From assembly GCF_024345225.1 (NCBI RefSeq), contig NZ_BROD01000001.1, positions 1,746,362 through 1,810,361 of the forward strand: a DNA stretch of 64,000 bases, in the 5' to 3' direction. The notes under the pieces were generated by a model that had not been told where the DNA came from, did no database searches, and saw nothing but the letters and a program-made list of their open reading frames with translations. Source of the DNA: Clostridium sp. TW13. GTDB lineage: Bacteria > Bacillota > Clostridia > Clostridiales > Clostridiaceae. Of the stretch, positions 8,963-17,155 are shown piece after piece. Within the stretch, counting starts at the first letter, position 1, and every line of letters starts with the position of its first letter. Position numbers and translations under genes: made by a program.

Positions 8963-9040
8963 TATCTTTCCTCCATAAAATAGCTAATTAAACTATATAA
9001 ATGTATCTAAAGTAGAGTTACTTTACTACTAGTTCTATCT

Positions 9041-9838
9041 CTATTCAGCAGTATACATCTTATAATATAAGTCACGTATGTTCCCTTTTAAATTTATATG
9101 TTCAGTAAGTAATAGATCAATATATCTACTTCCAAGCTCATAAAAAATAACCCTATCATATGGAGGCTCTAACTTATTGATATTTCTATTGATACCAACT
9201 CTATCTCTTATTAAATTTTCAATGTATCTTGCAAATCCTTCTACCCACTGTTGCCATATCATATATTCAAAATCTATTTTTCTCAAATATATTTTCATCT
9301 CTTTATAATAATTAAGTGCATCATTATAATCTTTTGCATTAAAGTAATTATAAAGAGCTTTAGTTTTCTTAATAAAAGTACTATTTTCATAAGGAAATGG
9401 ATGATTAAGTTCCCACATATAATTATTTTCCTTTATTGCTTTTGCTTTTATTTCTAAAGTTTTGCTAAGTTCTTCAGAACAGTTTCTATTTTGGTAACAG
9501 TGTACAAATTCATGAAAAATTGATATATAGCCATCTAAACCATCAAATGCTTCCTTTGTTATTACTGCACAGGTTTGTTCACCATAGCATTCTACTGGAA
9601 ATGCTGCTAAAAGCCCTTTTGGAAATTCTCTATGTGTTGGATTATCAAATTTGAATTCATAATTTTCCCCAGCTGAATCTAAATCAAAAATAAAGTATGT
9701 ATTTTCCTCTACAATTACTACTGGATACTTTTTTTCTAGTGATATATCTATATCTTTTAATTGTTCATGTAGTTTATTAATTTTTCTTAATGAGATTAAT
9801 TGCTTTGCTATGAATTGTTCCTTTTCCTCTTGATTCAT
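9041..9838 (-). CDS. Uncharacterised protein with HEFVH zinc-protease-like motif
   Basis: I do not recognise this 265-residue family. The visible landmark is SIFHEFVHCYQNRNC about 115 residues in, which fits the HEXXH zinc-binding helix of gluzincin-like peptidases. A downstream acidic helix (WQQWVEGFARYIENL) could give the third ligand. There is no signal peptide or membrane segment, so it should be cytoplasmic. The ATG at 9838 is preferred because GGGGGC precedes it; the longer frame begins five codons earlier. It is one of three unrelated HEXXH proteins in the window (also at 51794 and 61076). Protease activity is inferred only from the motif. Confidence 0.6.
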   Translation of the reverse strand: MNQEEKEQFIAKQLISLRKINKLHEQLKDIDISLEKKYPVVIVEENTYFIFDLDSAGENYEFKFDNPTHREFPKGLLAAFPVECYGEQTCAVITKEAFDGLDGYISIFHEFVHCYQNRNCSEELSKTLEIKAKAIKENNYMWELNHPFPYENSTFIKKTKALYNYFNAKDYNDALNYYKEMKIYLRKIDFEYMIWQQWVEGFARYIENLIRDRVGINRNINKLEPPYDRVIFYELGSRYIDLLLTEHINLKGNIRDLYYKMYTAE

Positions 9839-9921
9839 TGTATAAGCCCCCAATGTTTATTTAATCTTTTAAATATTATATCACTTAATGGCTAATTATA
9901 GAATATTTTTACATAATTTAG

Positions 9922-9975
9922 TTGACATTGATTGTATATACAACTATACTTAATATAATTTAGTTGTATATACAA
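9922..9975 (+). promoter_or_regulatory. MarR-gene promoter with two identical operators
   Basis: The -35 TTGACA (9922-9927) and -10 TATACT (9945-9950) are separated by 17 bases. A perfect palindrome, TTGTATATACAA, fills the spacer (9932-9943) and occurs again downstream at 9964-9975. This is a classic layout for autorepression by the MarR protein encoded next. Confidence 0.8.
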
Positions 9976-10019
9976 TTTTTTATTTTTGATAATTGCAATT
10001 TAATCAAGGAGATATAATT

Positions 10020-10475
10020 ATGCAAAAAAGACAAGGAGGCTTTTTAGTTTCTAAAATACATCAATTAGCAGGCCGTATCTTTACTAAAAAGCTTAAGGAT
10101 TATGATCTTTATGATCTAAATTCAGCCCAAGGGAGAATAATATTTGTTTTATGGCAAAATGATGAGATTTCAATTCAAGAACTATCCAAGAGAACATCTT
10201 TAGAAAAGTCCACTCTTTCTCGCATGTTAGAAAGACTTGAAAATTCAGGATACATACAAAGAATTGCCTCTGCTGATGACCGTCGTAAAACACTCGTAAA
10301 GCTAACACCTAAAAATGAAGAACTTAAGGATGCCTATGAAGAAGTTTCTAATGATATGTTGGATCTTTTTTATAAGGGATTTACTGAAGATGAGATTGAT
10401 GAATTTGAAAGTTACCTCAAAAAGATTCATGAAAACCTTTTTCAATTTGAAAAGAATTCTAAGAAGGGAGAATAA
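10020..10475 (+). CDS. MarR-family transcriptional regulator
   Basis: This 151-residue protein has the MarR winged helix. ISIQELSKRTSLEKSTLSRML is the helix-turn-helix and ADDRRKTLVKLT is the wing. The long terminal helices are for dimerisation. Such proteins repress nearby detoxification genes until a phenolic or oxidative ligand releases them. The ATG at 10020 follows AAGGAG; the longer frame from 9993 would overlap the second operator region. Two TTGTATATACAA palindromes in its own promoter suggest autorepression. The DUF2461 gene begins 4 bases after the stop and is probably co-transcribed. Confidence 0.9.
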   Translation: MQKRQGGFLVSKIHQLAGRIFTKKLKDYDLYDLNSAQGRIIFVLWQNDEISIQELSKRTSLEKSTLSRMLERLENSGYIQRIASADDRRKTLVKLTPKNEELKDAYEEVSNDMLDLFYKGFTEDEIDEFESYLKKIHENLFQFEKNSKKGE

Positions 10476-10479
10476 ATAA

Positions 10480-11169
10480 ATGATTAATGAAGAATACACA
10501 TTTAAAGGATTTTCTACTGAAACAGTAAGTTTTCTAAAGAATTTAAATGAAAATAACAACAAGGTCTGGTTTGAGGAAAATAAAGAAAATTATAAAAAAT
10601 TACTGTTAAAACCTATGGAATCTTTAGTTATGGATATGAGTAACTATATGCTAACTATAGATCCGCTTATTGATACTACTCCTTCAGTAAGTAAAACTAT
10701 ATCAAGAATATATCGTGACACAAGATTTTCAAAAGATAAATCTCCATATAAGGATACAATGTGGATTACATTTAAAAGGCCATCAAAGGACTGGGCTTCT
10801 AATCCAGCTTTCTTTTTTGAGATATCTCAGAATTCCTATAGATATGGTATGGGCTTTTTTTCTGCAACTCCCAACACAATGGAGTTATTTAGAAAAAATA
10901 TTGATACTTCTCCTAAGGAGTTTAAAAAATCAATATCTTTCTATTCTAAACAAAATGTATTCGTTGTTGAAGGCGACAAATATAAAAGAATTTTAGATAA
11001 TAACAAGCCAGAAGAAATATTAGATTGGTATCAAAGAAAAAATTTATATTTAGTTTGCAATAAAGAAATCGATGAGGTGCTATTCAGTCAACAATTAGTT
11101 GATGAATTGAAATCTAACTTTAATTTGTTGTCAGACTTCTATCATTATCTATGTAAAATAAAAAAATAA
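10480..11169 (+). CDS. DUF2461 family protein
   Basis: The 229-residue protein opens with FSTETVSFLKNLNENNNKVWFEENKENY and has SRIYRDTRFSKDKSPYK near residue 70. Both are signatures of the DUF2461/TIGR02453 family, whose biochemical role is unknown. No membrane segment or signal is present. It starts 4 bases after the MarR stop, with GGGAG inside the end of marR, so it is very likely in the same operon and under the same TTGTATATACAA control. No clear terminator follows before the flavin-binding gene at 11221. Confidence 0.85.
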   Translation: MINEEYTFKGFSTETVSFLKNLNENNNKVWFEENKENYKKLLLKPMESLVMDMSNYMLTIDPLIDTTPSVSKTISRIYRDTRFSKDKSPYKDTMWITFKRPSKDWASNPAFFFEISQNSYRYGMGFFSATPNTMELFRKNIDTSPKEFKKSISFYSKQNVFVVEGDKYKRILDNNKPEEILDWYQRKNLYLVCNKEIDEVLFSQQLVDELKSNFNLLSDFYHYLCKIKK

Positions 11170-11220
11170 GTTATTTTATAACTTAAACAATAAATATAAT
11201 TAAGATTGGGGGAAATAAAA

Positions 11221-11640
11221 TTGGATAACCAAAACATTATTAAAAAATCATTAGAACTAGTAAATAGTTGCAAATTTGCAATGGTAGGCTCAAATGGAGC
11301 GAATGGCTTTCCTAATATCAAATCAATGATTAAAATAGAAACTGAAGGGCTTAAAAAAGTATGGTTCAGTACCAACACTTCAAGTAAAAGAGTTTCACAA
11401 TTTAGAGAAAATCCAAAGGCTTGCGTGTATTTTACTGATCAAGAAAAATGGACTGGATTAATGTTGATTGGCAATGTTGAAGTGATTGAAGAACCAAAAA
11501 TAAAAGAAAGATTCTGGTCTGATGGATGTGAAATATACTACCCTCTAGGTGTTACTGATCCAGATTATTGTATTCTTTGTTTTACTGCAAAATCAGGGAA
11601 TTATTATGAATCTTTATCTAATACAACTTTTGAAATTTAG
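11221..11640 (+). CDS. Pyridoxamine 5'-phosphate oxidase-like flavin protein
   Basis: From the TTG at 11221 (GGGGG 8 bases upstream) this 139-residue protein shows the split-barrel PNPOx fold. CKFAMVGSNGANGFPNIKSM forms the first strands, VWFSTNTSSKRVSQFRENPKACVYF the FMN-binding segment, and a GNVEVIEE strand follows. It resembles the general stress protein 26 group, which binds flavins and may reduce small oxidants. It is probably a cytoplasmic dimer. A GTG/TTG start five codons earlier is in frame but would overlap the ribosome binding site. It may form the tail of the marR operon. Confidence 0.85.
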   Translation: MDNQNIIKKSLELVNSCKFAMVGSNGANGFPNIKSMIKIETEGLKKVWFSTNTSSKRVSQFRENPKACVYFTDQEKWTGLMLIGNVEVIEEPKIKERFWSDGCEIYYPLGVTDPDYCILCFTAKSGNYYESLSNTTFEI

Positions 11641-11876
11641 TATTTAACATATAATTATGTAAAGTATAAATTTGAGAATACTTAAATATTATTATTTATA
11701 TGTTCCAATAAAAAACTACATATTTTTATCTACTATACTTATTGGTAATGTAGAATTTGATTTGGTACTTATATATATTACAATGTTAAAATTATATTTA
11801 TGTGCTCCACATTTTAAGTTGTTATAAAAATGATATTGAATGTAAAAAGGTAATTATAAAATGGAGAGGTATTAAA

Positions 11877-12257
11877 ATGGGATTTTGGATTTTTATGACG
11901 ATCATGAACTTATTGATTCCTATAATAATGATTGGATTTGGCAGCTATTCTAGCAAAAATGCACCCAAAGATATAAATCATATTTTTGGCTATAGAACTT
12001 CTATGTCAATGAAGAATAAAGAGACTTGGGAATTTGCACATCATCATTCTGGACGGATATGGCTAAAAGTTGGCTGGATTATGCTTATCGTTTCTAGCAT
12101 AGCAATGTTATTTGTAATAGGAAATGATATCAATATTGTAGGTACTTTGGGATTAATCCTTTGTGTAATACAGGTTATTGCTTTAATTGCGTCAATAGTT
12201 CCTACAGAAAAGGCATTAAAAAGAAATTTTGATGAGAATGGTAATAGAAGACGATAG
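11877..12257 (+). CDS. SdpI/YhfL-family membrane protein
   Basis: The 126-residue protein has a first helix (FWIFMTIMNLLIPIIMIGFG), a conserved cytoplasmic segment with the motif FGYRTSMSMKNKETWEFAH, and two more helices. This is the SdpI C-terminal-type domain, found in immunity proteins against the SdpC toxin and in many uncharacterised homologues. No toxin gene is visible nearby, so immunity is not implied. The ATG at 11877 follows GGAGAGG. Its last codons lie in a palindrome shared with the convergent gene at 12267, so the hairpin doubles as terminator for both. Confidence 0.75.
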   Translation: MGFWIFMTIMNLLIPIIMIGFGSYSSKNAPKDINHIFGYRTSMSMKNKETWEFAHHHSGRIWLKVGWIMLIVSSIAMLFVIGNDINIVGTLGLILCVIQVIALIASIVPTEKALKRNFDENGNRRR

Positions 12258-12276
12258 AGTTAAACTCTATCGTCTT
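12248..12276. terminator. Shared palindrome containing both stop codons of convergent genes
   Basis: A 14-bp perfect inverted repeat pairs 12248-12261 with 12263-12276. The plus-strand SdpI-like gene stops at 12257 and the minus-strand PNPOx-like gene at 12267, both inside the palindrome. Both proteins therefore end Arg-Arg. It is probably a bidirectional terminator. Confidence 0.75.
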
Positions 12277-12731
12277 GCCTTTCCAGTAATGTTATCTATA
12301 TTTATTTTATATACCTTAGTTCTTTCACTAGCTTTTTCAATATATACTCTACCCTTTTCAATATATTCTGGTGAATATTTATTTAATATTTCTAAAAGAA
12401 CTGTATTTTTTTCATCATCAAAAACTTCATTAGCTCTACCAAAGATTATTACACTTTCATATTGGGTACTAAATTTATCTGGTAGCACACAGGTTTCTCC
12501 AACTATACAAAAAGAAACTTTATTATTGTTATTTATATTATCTAATTTTTGTCCTTCTGTTGCACAATGAAAATACACAGAATCATTGATATAAACGTAG
12601 CTTATTGGAACTCCATAAGGATATCCATTTTCACATATTGTTGATAAAACACCATAACTATTGTTTTTTAATATCTCAATGGTTTCATCAGTTTTAATTT
12701 CTCTTTCTTTTTTTCTCATTTCTCTGAACAA
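12267..12731 (-). CDS. NimA-like pyridoxamine 5'-phosphate oxidase family protein
   Basis: This flavin split-barrel protein has about 154 residues. IEILKNNSYGVLSTICENGYPYGVPISYVY and SVYFHCATEGQKLDNI are the FMN-binding segments seen in the NimA/nitroimidazole-reductase-like group. Relatives reduce nitro compounds or act as flavin-dependent reductases, but activity here is not proven. A TTG at 12731 is spaced 8 bases from AGGAG; GTG at 12740 overlaps that site. It is convergent with the SdpI-like gene and shares its terminator palindrome. It is a different subgroup from the PNPOx-like protein at 11221. Confidence 0.85.
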   Translation of the reverse strand: MFREMRKKEREIKTDETIEILKNNSYGVLSTICENGYPYGVPISYVYINDSVYFHCATEGQKLDNINNNNKVSFCIVGETCVLPDKFSTQYESVIIFGRANEVFDDEKNTVLLEILNKYSPEYIEKGRVYIEKASERTKVYKINIDNITGKARR

Positions 12732-12781
12732 AATAATCACTCCTAAAAACTCTCTCTATTATACTAAAGTTAGTTTAATTA

Positions 12782-13048
12782 TTATATGTGAGTAAAAAAT
12801 GCAACGAATAAAGTAATTGTCCATACAACTATAGTTGTTGCCACAATAATGATAGCTTTTTTACTTTTTGCACTAAGATTTTGTATCTTATATGAAATCA
12901 ATGTAATTATAAGATTAACTACAGTTGCAGCTAGGAGGCAAATTCTCCACATTTCATATGGTAAAACATCAATAGTCACTAAAATATTTATAAAAGAAAA
13001 AATTAATAATAAAATCACGTATACAAAAATCAGTTTTTCTTTATTCAT
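12782..13048 (-). CDS. Small three-helix membrane protein, unknown
   Basis: The 88 residues are almost all membrane helix: about 6-26, 34-55 and 64-86, with positive charges (KSKK) between helices two and three. GAGGTGA precedes the ATG at 13048, which supports real translation. No family is recognised. It lies 50 bases downstream of the start of the minus-strand PNPOx gene's own promoter region, so it may be transcribed into that gene. Confidence 0.6.
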   Translation of the reverse strand: MNKEKLIFVYVILLLIFSFINILVTIDVLPYEMWRICLLAATVVNLIITLISYKIQNLSAKSKKAIIIVATTIVVWTITLFVAFFTHI

Positions 13049-13173
13049 CTTTAATCACCTCTATAATTCGTTTATCACTTTTAATAATAAATTTTACCTT
13101 TCAATTATAACACTAAATAATCCATTACCATACCCAGTAGCAGGTATAGCTCTAATATTTAAGCTATATTCTC

Positions 13174-13444
13174 TTATTTTGATATTGTTTTTTCAATCAC
13201 TTCTAAATTATTCATATCTATTTTAAACTTTATTCCGTAAAAAGTATCAATCAAAAGAGTGTATTCATTTTCTTTTTTATAAACATTAGGGGCAAACCAA
13301 TCATTACACTTTGTAAGCTTAGAAACAGTAGTAATTAAATTTAGTTTATTATCAATCCTGTGTTTTAACTTCTACTCCTACATACTTTTTCATCCTATCA
13401 GTAATGTCTAGTTCATATTCACCAGTTGTTGCACTATAAAACAT
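13174..13444 (-). pseudogene. Frameshifted hypothetical protein gene
   Basis: A frame opens at ATG 13444 (GGTGA upstream), reads MFYSATTGEYELDITDRMKK and stops near 13350. The adjacent frame then continues smoothly as DNKLNLITTVSKLTKCNDW and on to EVIEKTISK, ending at 13174. The two halves read as one protein of about 90 residues interrupted by a one-base frameshift near the CAGGATTGAT stretch. I do not recognise the family. A sequencing error would give the same picture. Confidence 0.55.
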
Positions 13445-13517
13445 ATATCATTCACCCGCTTTCAACTAAAATTAATATTTTATATTTAAACTTTAATAAT
13501 ATTTTCCACATTAATGC

Positions 13518-14015
13518 TTAGTTTATCTCTATATGAATGAACCTATTTTTATGCCATTTAATAAATTTCTCTAAATCAGCATAGGATATGCCAATAGTTG
13601 CTGTATTAACATTAGGATGAAAATTCATTAATCTCTCATTTACTAAACTTCTATCTATTAAAATTATTACTTCACTGGCAACATCATTTATTATCCCAAA
13701 GGGCGTAACTGAGCCAGGTTTAAGTTTTAAATATCTGGATAACCGCTCTTCTGAGGCAAAGGATAACCGTGAACTTCCTATTTGTTTAGCTAGAAGTTTT
13801 AAATCAATTCTCTTATCTTCATCTAAAATTATAATATAATGAGTATCACCTTTAACATTTCTAAGAAAAAGATTTTTGCATTTTATTCCTTCAATAAATG
13901 TTTCTATTTCTTTTGCTTCATTAACAGTATATATAGGTTTATGCTCGTATCTAACATAATTAATTCCCAATGAATTTAAAACTTCATATACCTGTTGTTC
14001 ATTTTTTTCAATCAT
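13518..14015 (-). CDS. YbaK/ProX-type aminoacyl-tRNA deacylase
   Basis: This 165-residue protein has the YbaK/EbsC editing domain. YEHKPIYTVNEAKEI is near the start, then the lysine segment CKNLFLRNVKGDTHYIIILD and GSVTPFGIINDVASEVIILID. Its length and the central KNLFLRN match the ProX/PrdX group, which hydrolyses mischarged Ala-tRNA(Pro) in trans. The ATG at 14015 follows GGAGC with rather long spacing; the track ORF begins 13 codons upstream at a GTG with a weak site. It is a single cytoplasmic gene. Confidence 0.87.
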   Translation of the reverse strand: MIEKNEQQVYEVLNSLGINYVRYEHKPIYTVNEAKEIETFIEGIKCKNLFLRNVKGDTHYIIILDEDKRIDLKLLAKQIGSSRLSFASEERLSRYLKLKPGSVTPFGIINDVASEVIILIDRSLVNERLMNFHPNVNTATIGISYADLEKFIKWHKNRFIHIEIN

Positions 14016-14098
14016 TCTTACTTCAGCTCCAATTAATGAAAATACTATTTTCACTTTCTATAATTAGTATACAGGATATTAGTATTAACTGTAAATAT

Positions 14099-14251
14099 AT
14101 GAAACTACTTGCTATCAGGAAAAACTATTGTTCTCATAGAGCTATGGCTGCTATATTATCAAGCATACTTAAACTTTCACCTGTTCATAAAGCTATGGCA
14201 AGCAAACAAATCAAATCTGTTTATTTGGCTAAACTCCTTGAAAATAGCTAA
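14099..14251 (+). pseudogene. C-terminal-looking protein remnant, unidentified
   Basis: A plus-strand frame reads AAILSSILKLSPVHKAM and ends SVYLAKLLENS at 14251. It has no ribosome binding site. Its amphipathic, protein-like composition and isolated position suggest the tail of a lost gene. I could not name the family. Confidence 0.3.
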
Positions 14252-14285
14252 AAGTTTGGTACTTTTAAATATTTGCACTAATTTT

Positions 14286-14317
14286 AAAGGAAGCTAGTTT
14301 ATTCTTAGCTTCCTTTT
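14286..14317. terminator. Bidirectional terminator after the esterase
   Basis: The stem aaaggaagcta (14286-14296) pairs with tagcttccttt (14306-14316), with a 9-base loop and T-rich exits. It lies 35 bases past the esterase stop on the minus strand. Confidence 0.75.
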
Positions 14318-14350
14318 ATCCATACTATAATAATAACTACTATTTTTATA

Positions 14351-16225
14351 TTAATTGTTTCTTAATCCAGCCTCATATTCATCAAAGAATTTTAAATTTT
14401 CCTTATGTGGTGTGGGAATAGTTCCAACATAATCTCCAATATTCATAACTCTATCACTCTCTTCATCGTAGCATGTCCACAGTGGAAGTGAATCGCCATT
14501 TGGATTACCAGTTTTCGCAAAGTTAAACCAATATGAACTCATTATATTAGCAATTTTTTTATCTGCTTCAGTAAATTGTAAATCAAAAAGCCTTAGGTTA
14601 TCATATGCGTATGGAATTTCAAATCCATGAGTTGCACCTAATTCCTTCCAATTTGCAGGACCAGGTTGTGCATGACTGAAATAATACAAATAGACCTTAG
14701 ATTTACCTGTTTCTGTTTGTAATTTTGCCCAAGTATGCATATGCCAACTGAACCATTGATCTGTTCCACTCTCTACTTGTGACTTTATTGCTTCATCATC
14801 AGTGTTACAAGGAAATAATTTCAAGAATTCATCTGCCTTATCTTTATAAGCAGCTCTTACTTGCTCTTTAAATTTTTCTGCACTTACTGCCCCATTTTCT
14901 GGCCAAGGTAAAGTTATGAATAATGCTCCTTCATTGGCATTACTTCCGATTAGAATTGGCACATCATTTTGCTTTCCTTTTGCAAAAATATTATAGATTG
15001 TATCAGGAAGAACATATCCATCAATAATTGGTCTTGTTGATACATTTTTTGAAGCCTTAAGTAAGTCCTTTGCAGACATTTTTCTTAATTCTTCAATTGA
15101 ATTTGTGTTTTGTGAAGAAGCAAAATTGACTCCAACATTTTCAGCCTCTTTTAATGTCAATGAAGGACCTCCTTTCACTCCTCTACTTCCGAATATGGCT
15201 CCACTTTCTCCAATGGCATGTTGAAACAAACCTTTTGCAAGTGGTGATGCCACTAAAACACTTACACTCATCGAACCAGCAGATTCGCCAGCGACTGTGA
15301 CATTATTGGGATTGCCACCAAACGCTTCAATATTTCGCTTCACCCATTTAAGTGCAGCAATCTGATCTAAAATTCCATAGTTACCTGAAGCATTATAACC
15401 AGATTCTTTGGTCAAGTCTGGATGTGACATAAAACCAAAAATTCCAATTCTATAGTTCATAGTAACAAATACAACACCTTTCTTTGCCATAGATTCCCCA
15501 TTATATATATCAATTGAACCAGAGCCACTTGTAAAAGAACCTCCATGTATATATACAATTACTGGTTGCTTTTTAACATTGGATTTGGCACTTGTCCAAA
15601 CATTTAAATATAGGCAATCTTCACTTACAGGTTCATTGTTTTTAATCGCTGCATCTGAAAGTGCATCAGTACCTAGACGAGAATAATACAATTCTTTTAT
15701 TATAGTTGGCACTTCATTTTGCATAGCACAGTTAGAAAAATGATCCGCTGCTTTTACTCCACTCCATGATTTGGCAGGCTGAGGAGCTTTCCAACGTAGA
15801 TTACCTACAGGTGGAGCTGCATAAGGTAAACCAGCAAATATCTTAACAGATTTATCTGAATTATATACTCCTGAAATTAAACCATTCTCAGTTCTAATTG
15901 TTTCTGTGACTGTACTTTGTCCAAATGGTTCAGCAGATCTATTTATAGGACATGGATAGGTGTATATAGTCAGAAAACCCAAACCTATTACTATTAATAG
16001 CCAGATACCAAATCTAAAAATCCATTTGAAATTTAAAATTTTATTTCTCATAAACAACATTACAATTAAAAGAATAATAGATACTGCCCAACCTATAGAT
16101 GTATTTTTATCAATTGCTAGGATAGTAAATGATAATACTGCAATTAGTAAAAATGGAATCCAAAATTTTAACTGAATAAACTTTTTAGAATTCATTCTAA
16201 ATTCTTTTTGCTTATCTTCTTTCAT
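14351..16225 (-). CDS. Membrane-anchored type-B carboxylesterase (para-nitrobenzyl esterase family)
   Basis: The first ~95 residues carry three membrane helices, which is unusual because most bacterial type-B esterases are soluble or secreted. The alpha/beta-hydrolase domain follows: FAGLPYAAPPVGNLRW, the oxyanion segment YIHGGSF, the nucleophile elbow GESAG (Ser near residue 315), the acid in GSNANEGALF and the histidine in ATHGFEIPY. It should hydrolyse carboxylic esters, probably at the outer membrane face. The ATG at 16225 follows AGGAG. The gene lies directly behind marR (16292). A 26-bp palindrome between them suggests direct control by that repressor. Confidence 0.88.
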   Translation of the reverse strand: MKEDKQKEFRMNSKKFIQLKFWIPFLLIAVLSFTILAIDKNTSIGWAVSIILLIVMLFMRNKILNFKWIFRFGIWLLIVIGLGFLTIYTYPCPINRSAEPFGQSTVTETIRTENGLISGVYNSDKSVKIFAGLPYAAPPVGNLRWKAPQPAKSWSGVKAADHFSNCAMQNEVPTIIKELYYSRLGTDALSDAAIKNNEPVSEDCLYLNVWTSAKSNVKKQPVIVYIHGGSFTSGSGSIDIYNGESMAKKGVVFVTMNYRIGIFGFMSHPDLTKESGYNASGNYGILDQIAALKWVKRNIEAFGGNPNNVTVAGESAGSMSVSVLVASPLAKGLFQHAIGESGAIFGSRGVKGGPSLTLKEAENVGVNFASSQNTNSIEELRKMSAKDLLKASKNVSTRPIIDGYVLPDTIYNIFAKGKQNDVPILIGSNANEGALFITLPWPENGAVSAEKFKEQVRAAYKDKADEFLKLFPCNTDDEAIKSQVESGTDQWFSWHMHTWAKLQTETGKSKVYLYYFSHAQPGPANWKELGATHGFEIPYAYDNLRLFDLQFTEADKKIANIMSSYWFNFAKTGNPNGDSLPLWTCYDEESDRVMNIGDYVGTIPTPHKENLKFFDEYEAGLRNN

Positions 16226-16254
16226 AAAATAGCATCTCCTCTTTACTTGATATA

Positions 16255-16280
16255 TATATAATTGATATATCAATTATATA
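16255..16280. promoter_or_regulatory. Operator palindrome upstream of the esterase
   Basis: A perfect 26-bp palindrome centred on AATTGATATATCAATT (16260-16275) lies between the marR stop and the esterase start. It shares its core with the palindrome upstream of marR (16782-16797), so both are probably sites for this MarR protein. Confidence 0.7.
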
Positions 16281-16291
16281 ATCAAAAAAAT

Positions 16292-16735
16292 TTATTCTAG
16301 GTTTACAATTAATTTATTTAAAAGATTTATTAGTATAGACATTTCTTCTTCTGTATAAATATGATTTAAATTTTTAACTATATTCTGAGCTGTTGGCAAC
16401 ATTTTTTCGATTAGCTCCTTACCTTCTGATGTAAGAAGAATTAAAAATTCTCGTCTATCCTTTGAAGATTTATCTCTCTTTAGTAAATCTTTTTTTTCAA
16501 GAATATCTAAAATTCTTGTTAGGGATGCTTGATCCTTAGAGCATTCTTTAGCTAATTCTTTTTGATTATAAGCTTCTGTAGAATCAAAACAATGATGCCT
16601 ATATAAAGTTTTTAATATAGTCCACTGATCAATTGTAATTCCAAAGGTCTTAAGTTGCTTTTGAATATTGTTCCTAACTAGTAAATTAGACTTAAACAAC
16701 GCACGACCTAAAGATTCATCCAAATCAAATTCCAA
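16292..16735 (-). CDS. MarR-family regulator of the esterase
   Basis: This winged-helix protein of about 148 residues contains the helix-turn-helix NQKELAKECSKDQASLTRIL, the wing segment SSKDRREFLILLT and terminal dimerisation helices. A TTG at 16735 is spaced 6 bases from GGTGG; a GTG three codons earlier is the alternative. The esterase follows 67 bases downstream on the same strand. AATTGATATNTCAATT-type palindromes flank marR on both sides, the expected pattern for a repressor controlling itself and its neighbour. Confidence 0.9.
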   Translation of the reverse strand: MEFDLDESLGRALFKSNLLVRNNIQKQLKTFGITIDQWTILKTLYRHHCFDSTEAYNQKELAKECSKDQASLTRILDILEKKDLLKRDKSSKDRREFLILLTSEGKELIEKMLPTAQNIVKNLNHIYTEEEMSILINLLNKLIVNLE

Positions 16736-16773
16736 AAAAACCACCCTTTCCTACTATATATTTATTACTATAT

Positions 16774-16805
16774 ATAAAAATAATTGATATGTCAATTATT
16801 TTTAT
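16774..16805. promoter_or_regulatory. Operator palindrome upstream of marR
   Basis: A near-perfect 32-bp palindrome has the core AATTGATATGTCAATT (16782-16797). A further half-site, atatcaattg, follows at about 16803-16812. It matches the operator before the esterase. Confidence 0.65.
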
Positions 16806-16853
16806 ATCAATTGTTTCCAATTTTGTATGTAGAACTTAAGAAGTACAAAAATT

Positions 16854-16893
16854 AAAAAAGATGAATTTAATTTTTCATAAACTCATCCTTTTT
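16854..16893 (-). terminator. Intrinsic terminator beyond the GNAT remnant
   Basis: Minus-strand stem aaaaaggatgagttta pairs with taaattcatctttttt with one bulge, and T6 closes the structure. It lies just past the stop of the decayed GNAT frame at 16916 and was probably that gene's terminator. Confidence 0.65.
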
Positions 16894-16915
16894 AATGCTA
16901 GAAAACTTTATGCTT

Positions 16916-17068
16916 CTAAGAAATTTTCTTTTCAAATACTAATAACTTTACAGTACCATTCATAAATTCATTCACAATAGTATAGCCTGCTTTTTTGTAA
17001 ATTTTATTTCTTACACTAATCAATTCATCTACATCTTCTAATGTAGCCTTTTCAAAATTAACTTTCAC
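16916..17068 (-). pseudogene. GNAT acetyltransferase with large internal deletion
   Basis: A 50-codon frame starts at GTG 17068 with GGAAG upstream. It reads KVNFEKATLEDVDELISVRN, a typical GNAT beginning, then passes straight into KIYKKAGYTIVNEFMNGTVK, a typical GNAT end (K-x-Y-x-K-x-G-[FY] tail). The whole acetyl-CoA-binding core of about 100 residues is missing in frame. It keeps its start, ribosome binding site, stop and terminator, so the deletion is precise and recent-looking. The product could not bind acetyl-CoA. Confidence 0.7.
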
Positions 17069-17155
17069 AATATAACTTCCTTTGAAATTAATTATTTAAG
17101 TCTTTTTGAAAATATAATTGTATCCTTTGATATTTTATTCATAAGATATTTTCTA

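Noticed and set aside
11877-12257. SdpC-type toxin immunity system
   Set aside because: No sdpC-like toxin or sdpAB gene lies nearby; the SdpI-like fold alone does not show immunity.
13970-14297. The two overlapping plus-strand ORFs as intact genes
   Set aside because: Both overlap the ProX start region or lack ribosome binding sites; only the end of one frame looks protein-like and is listed as a remnant.
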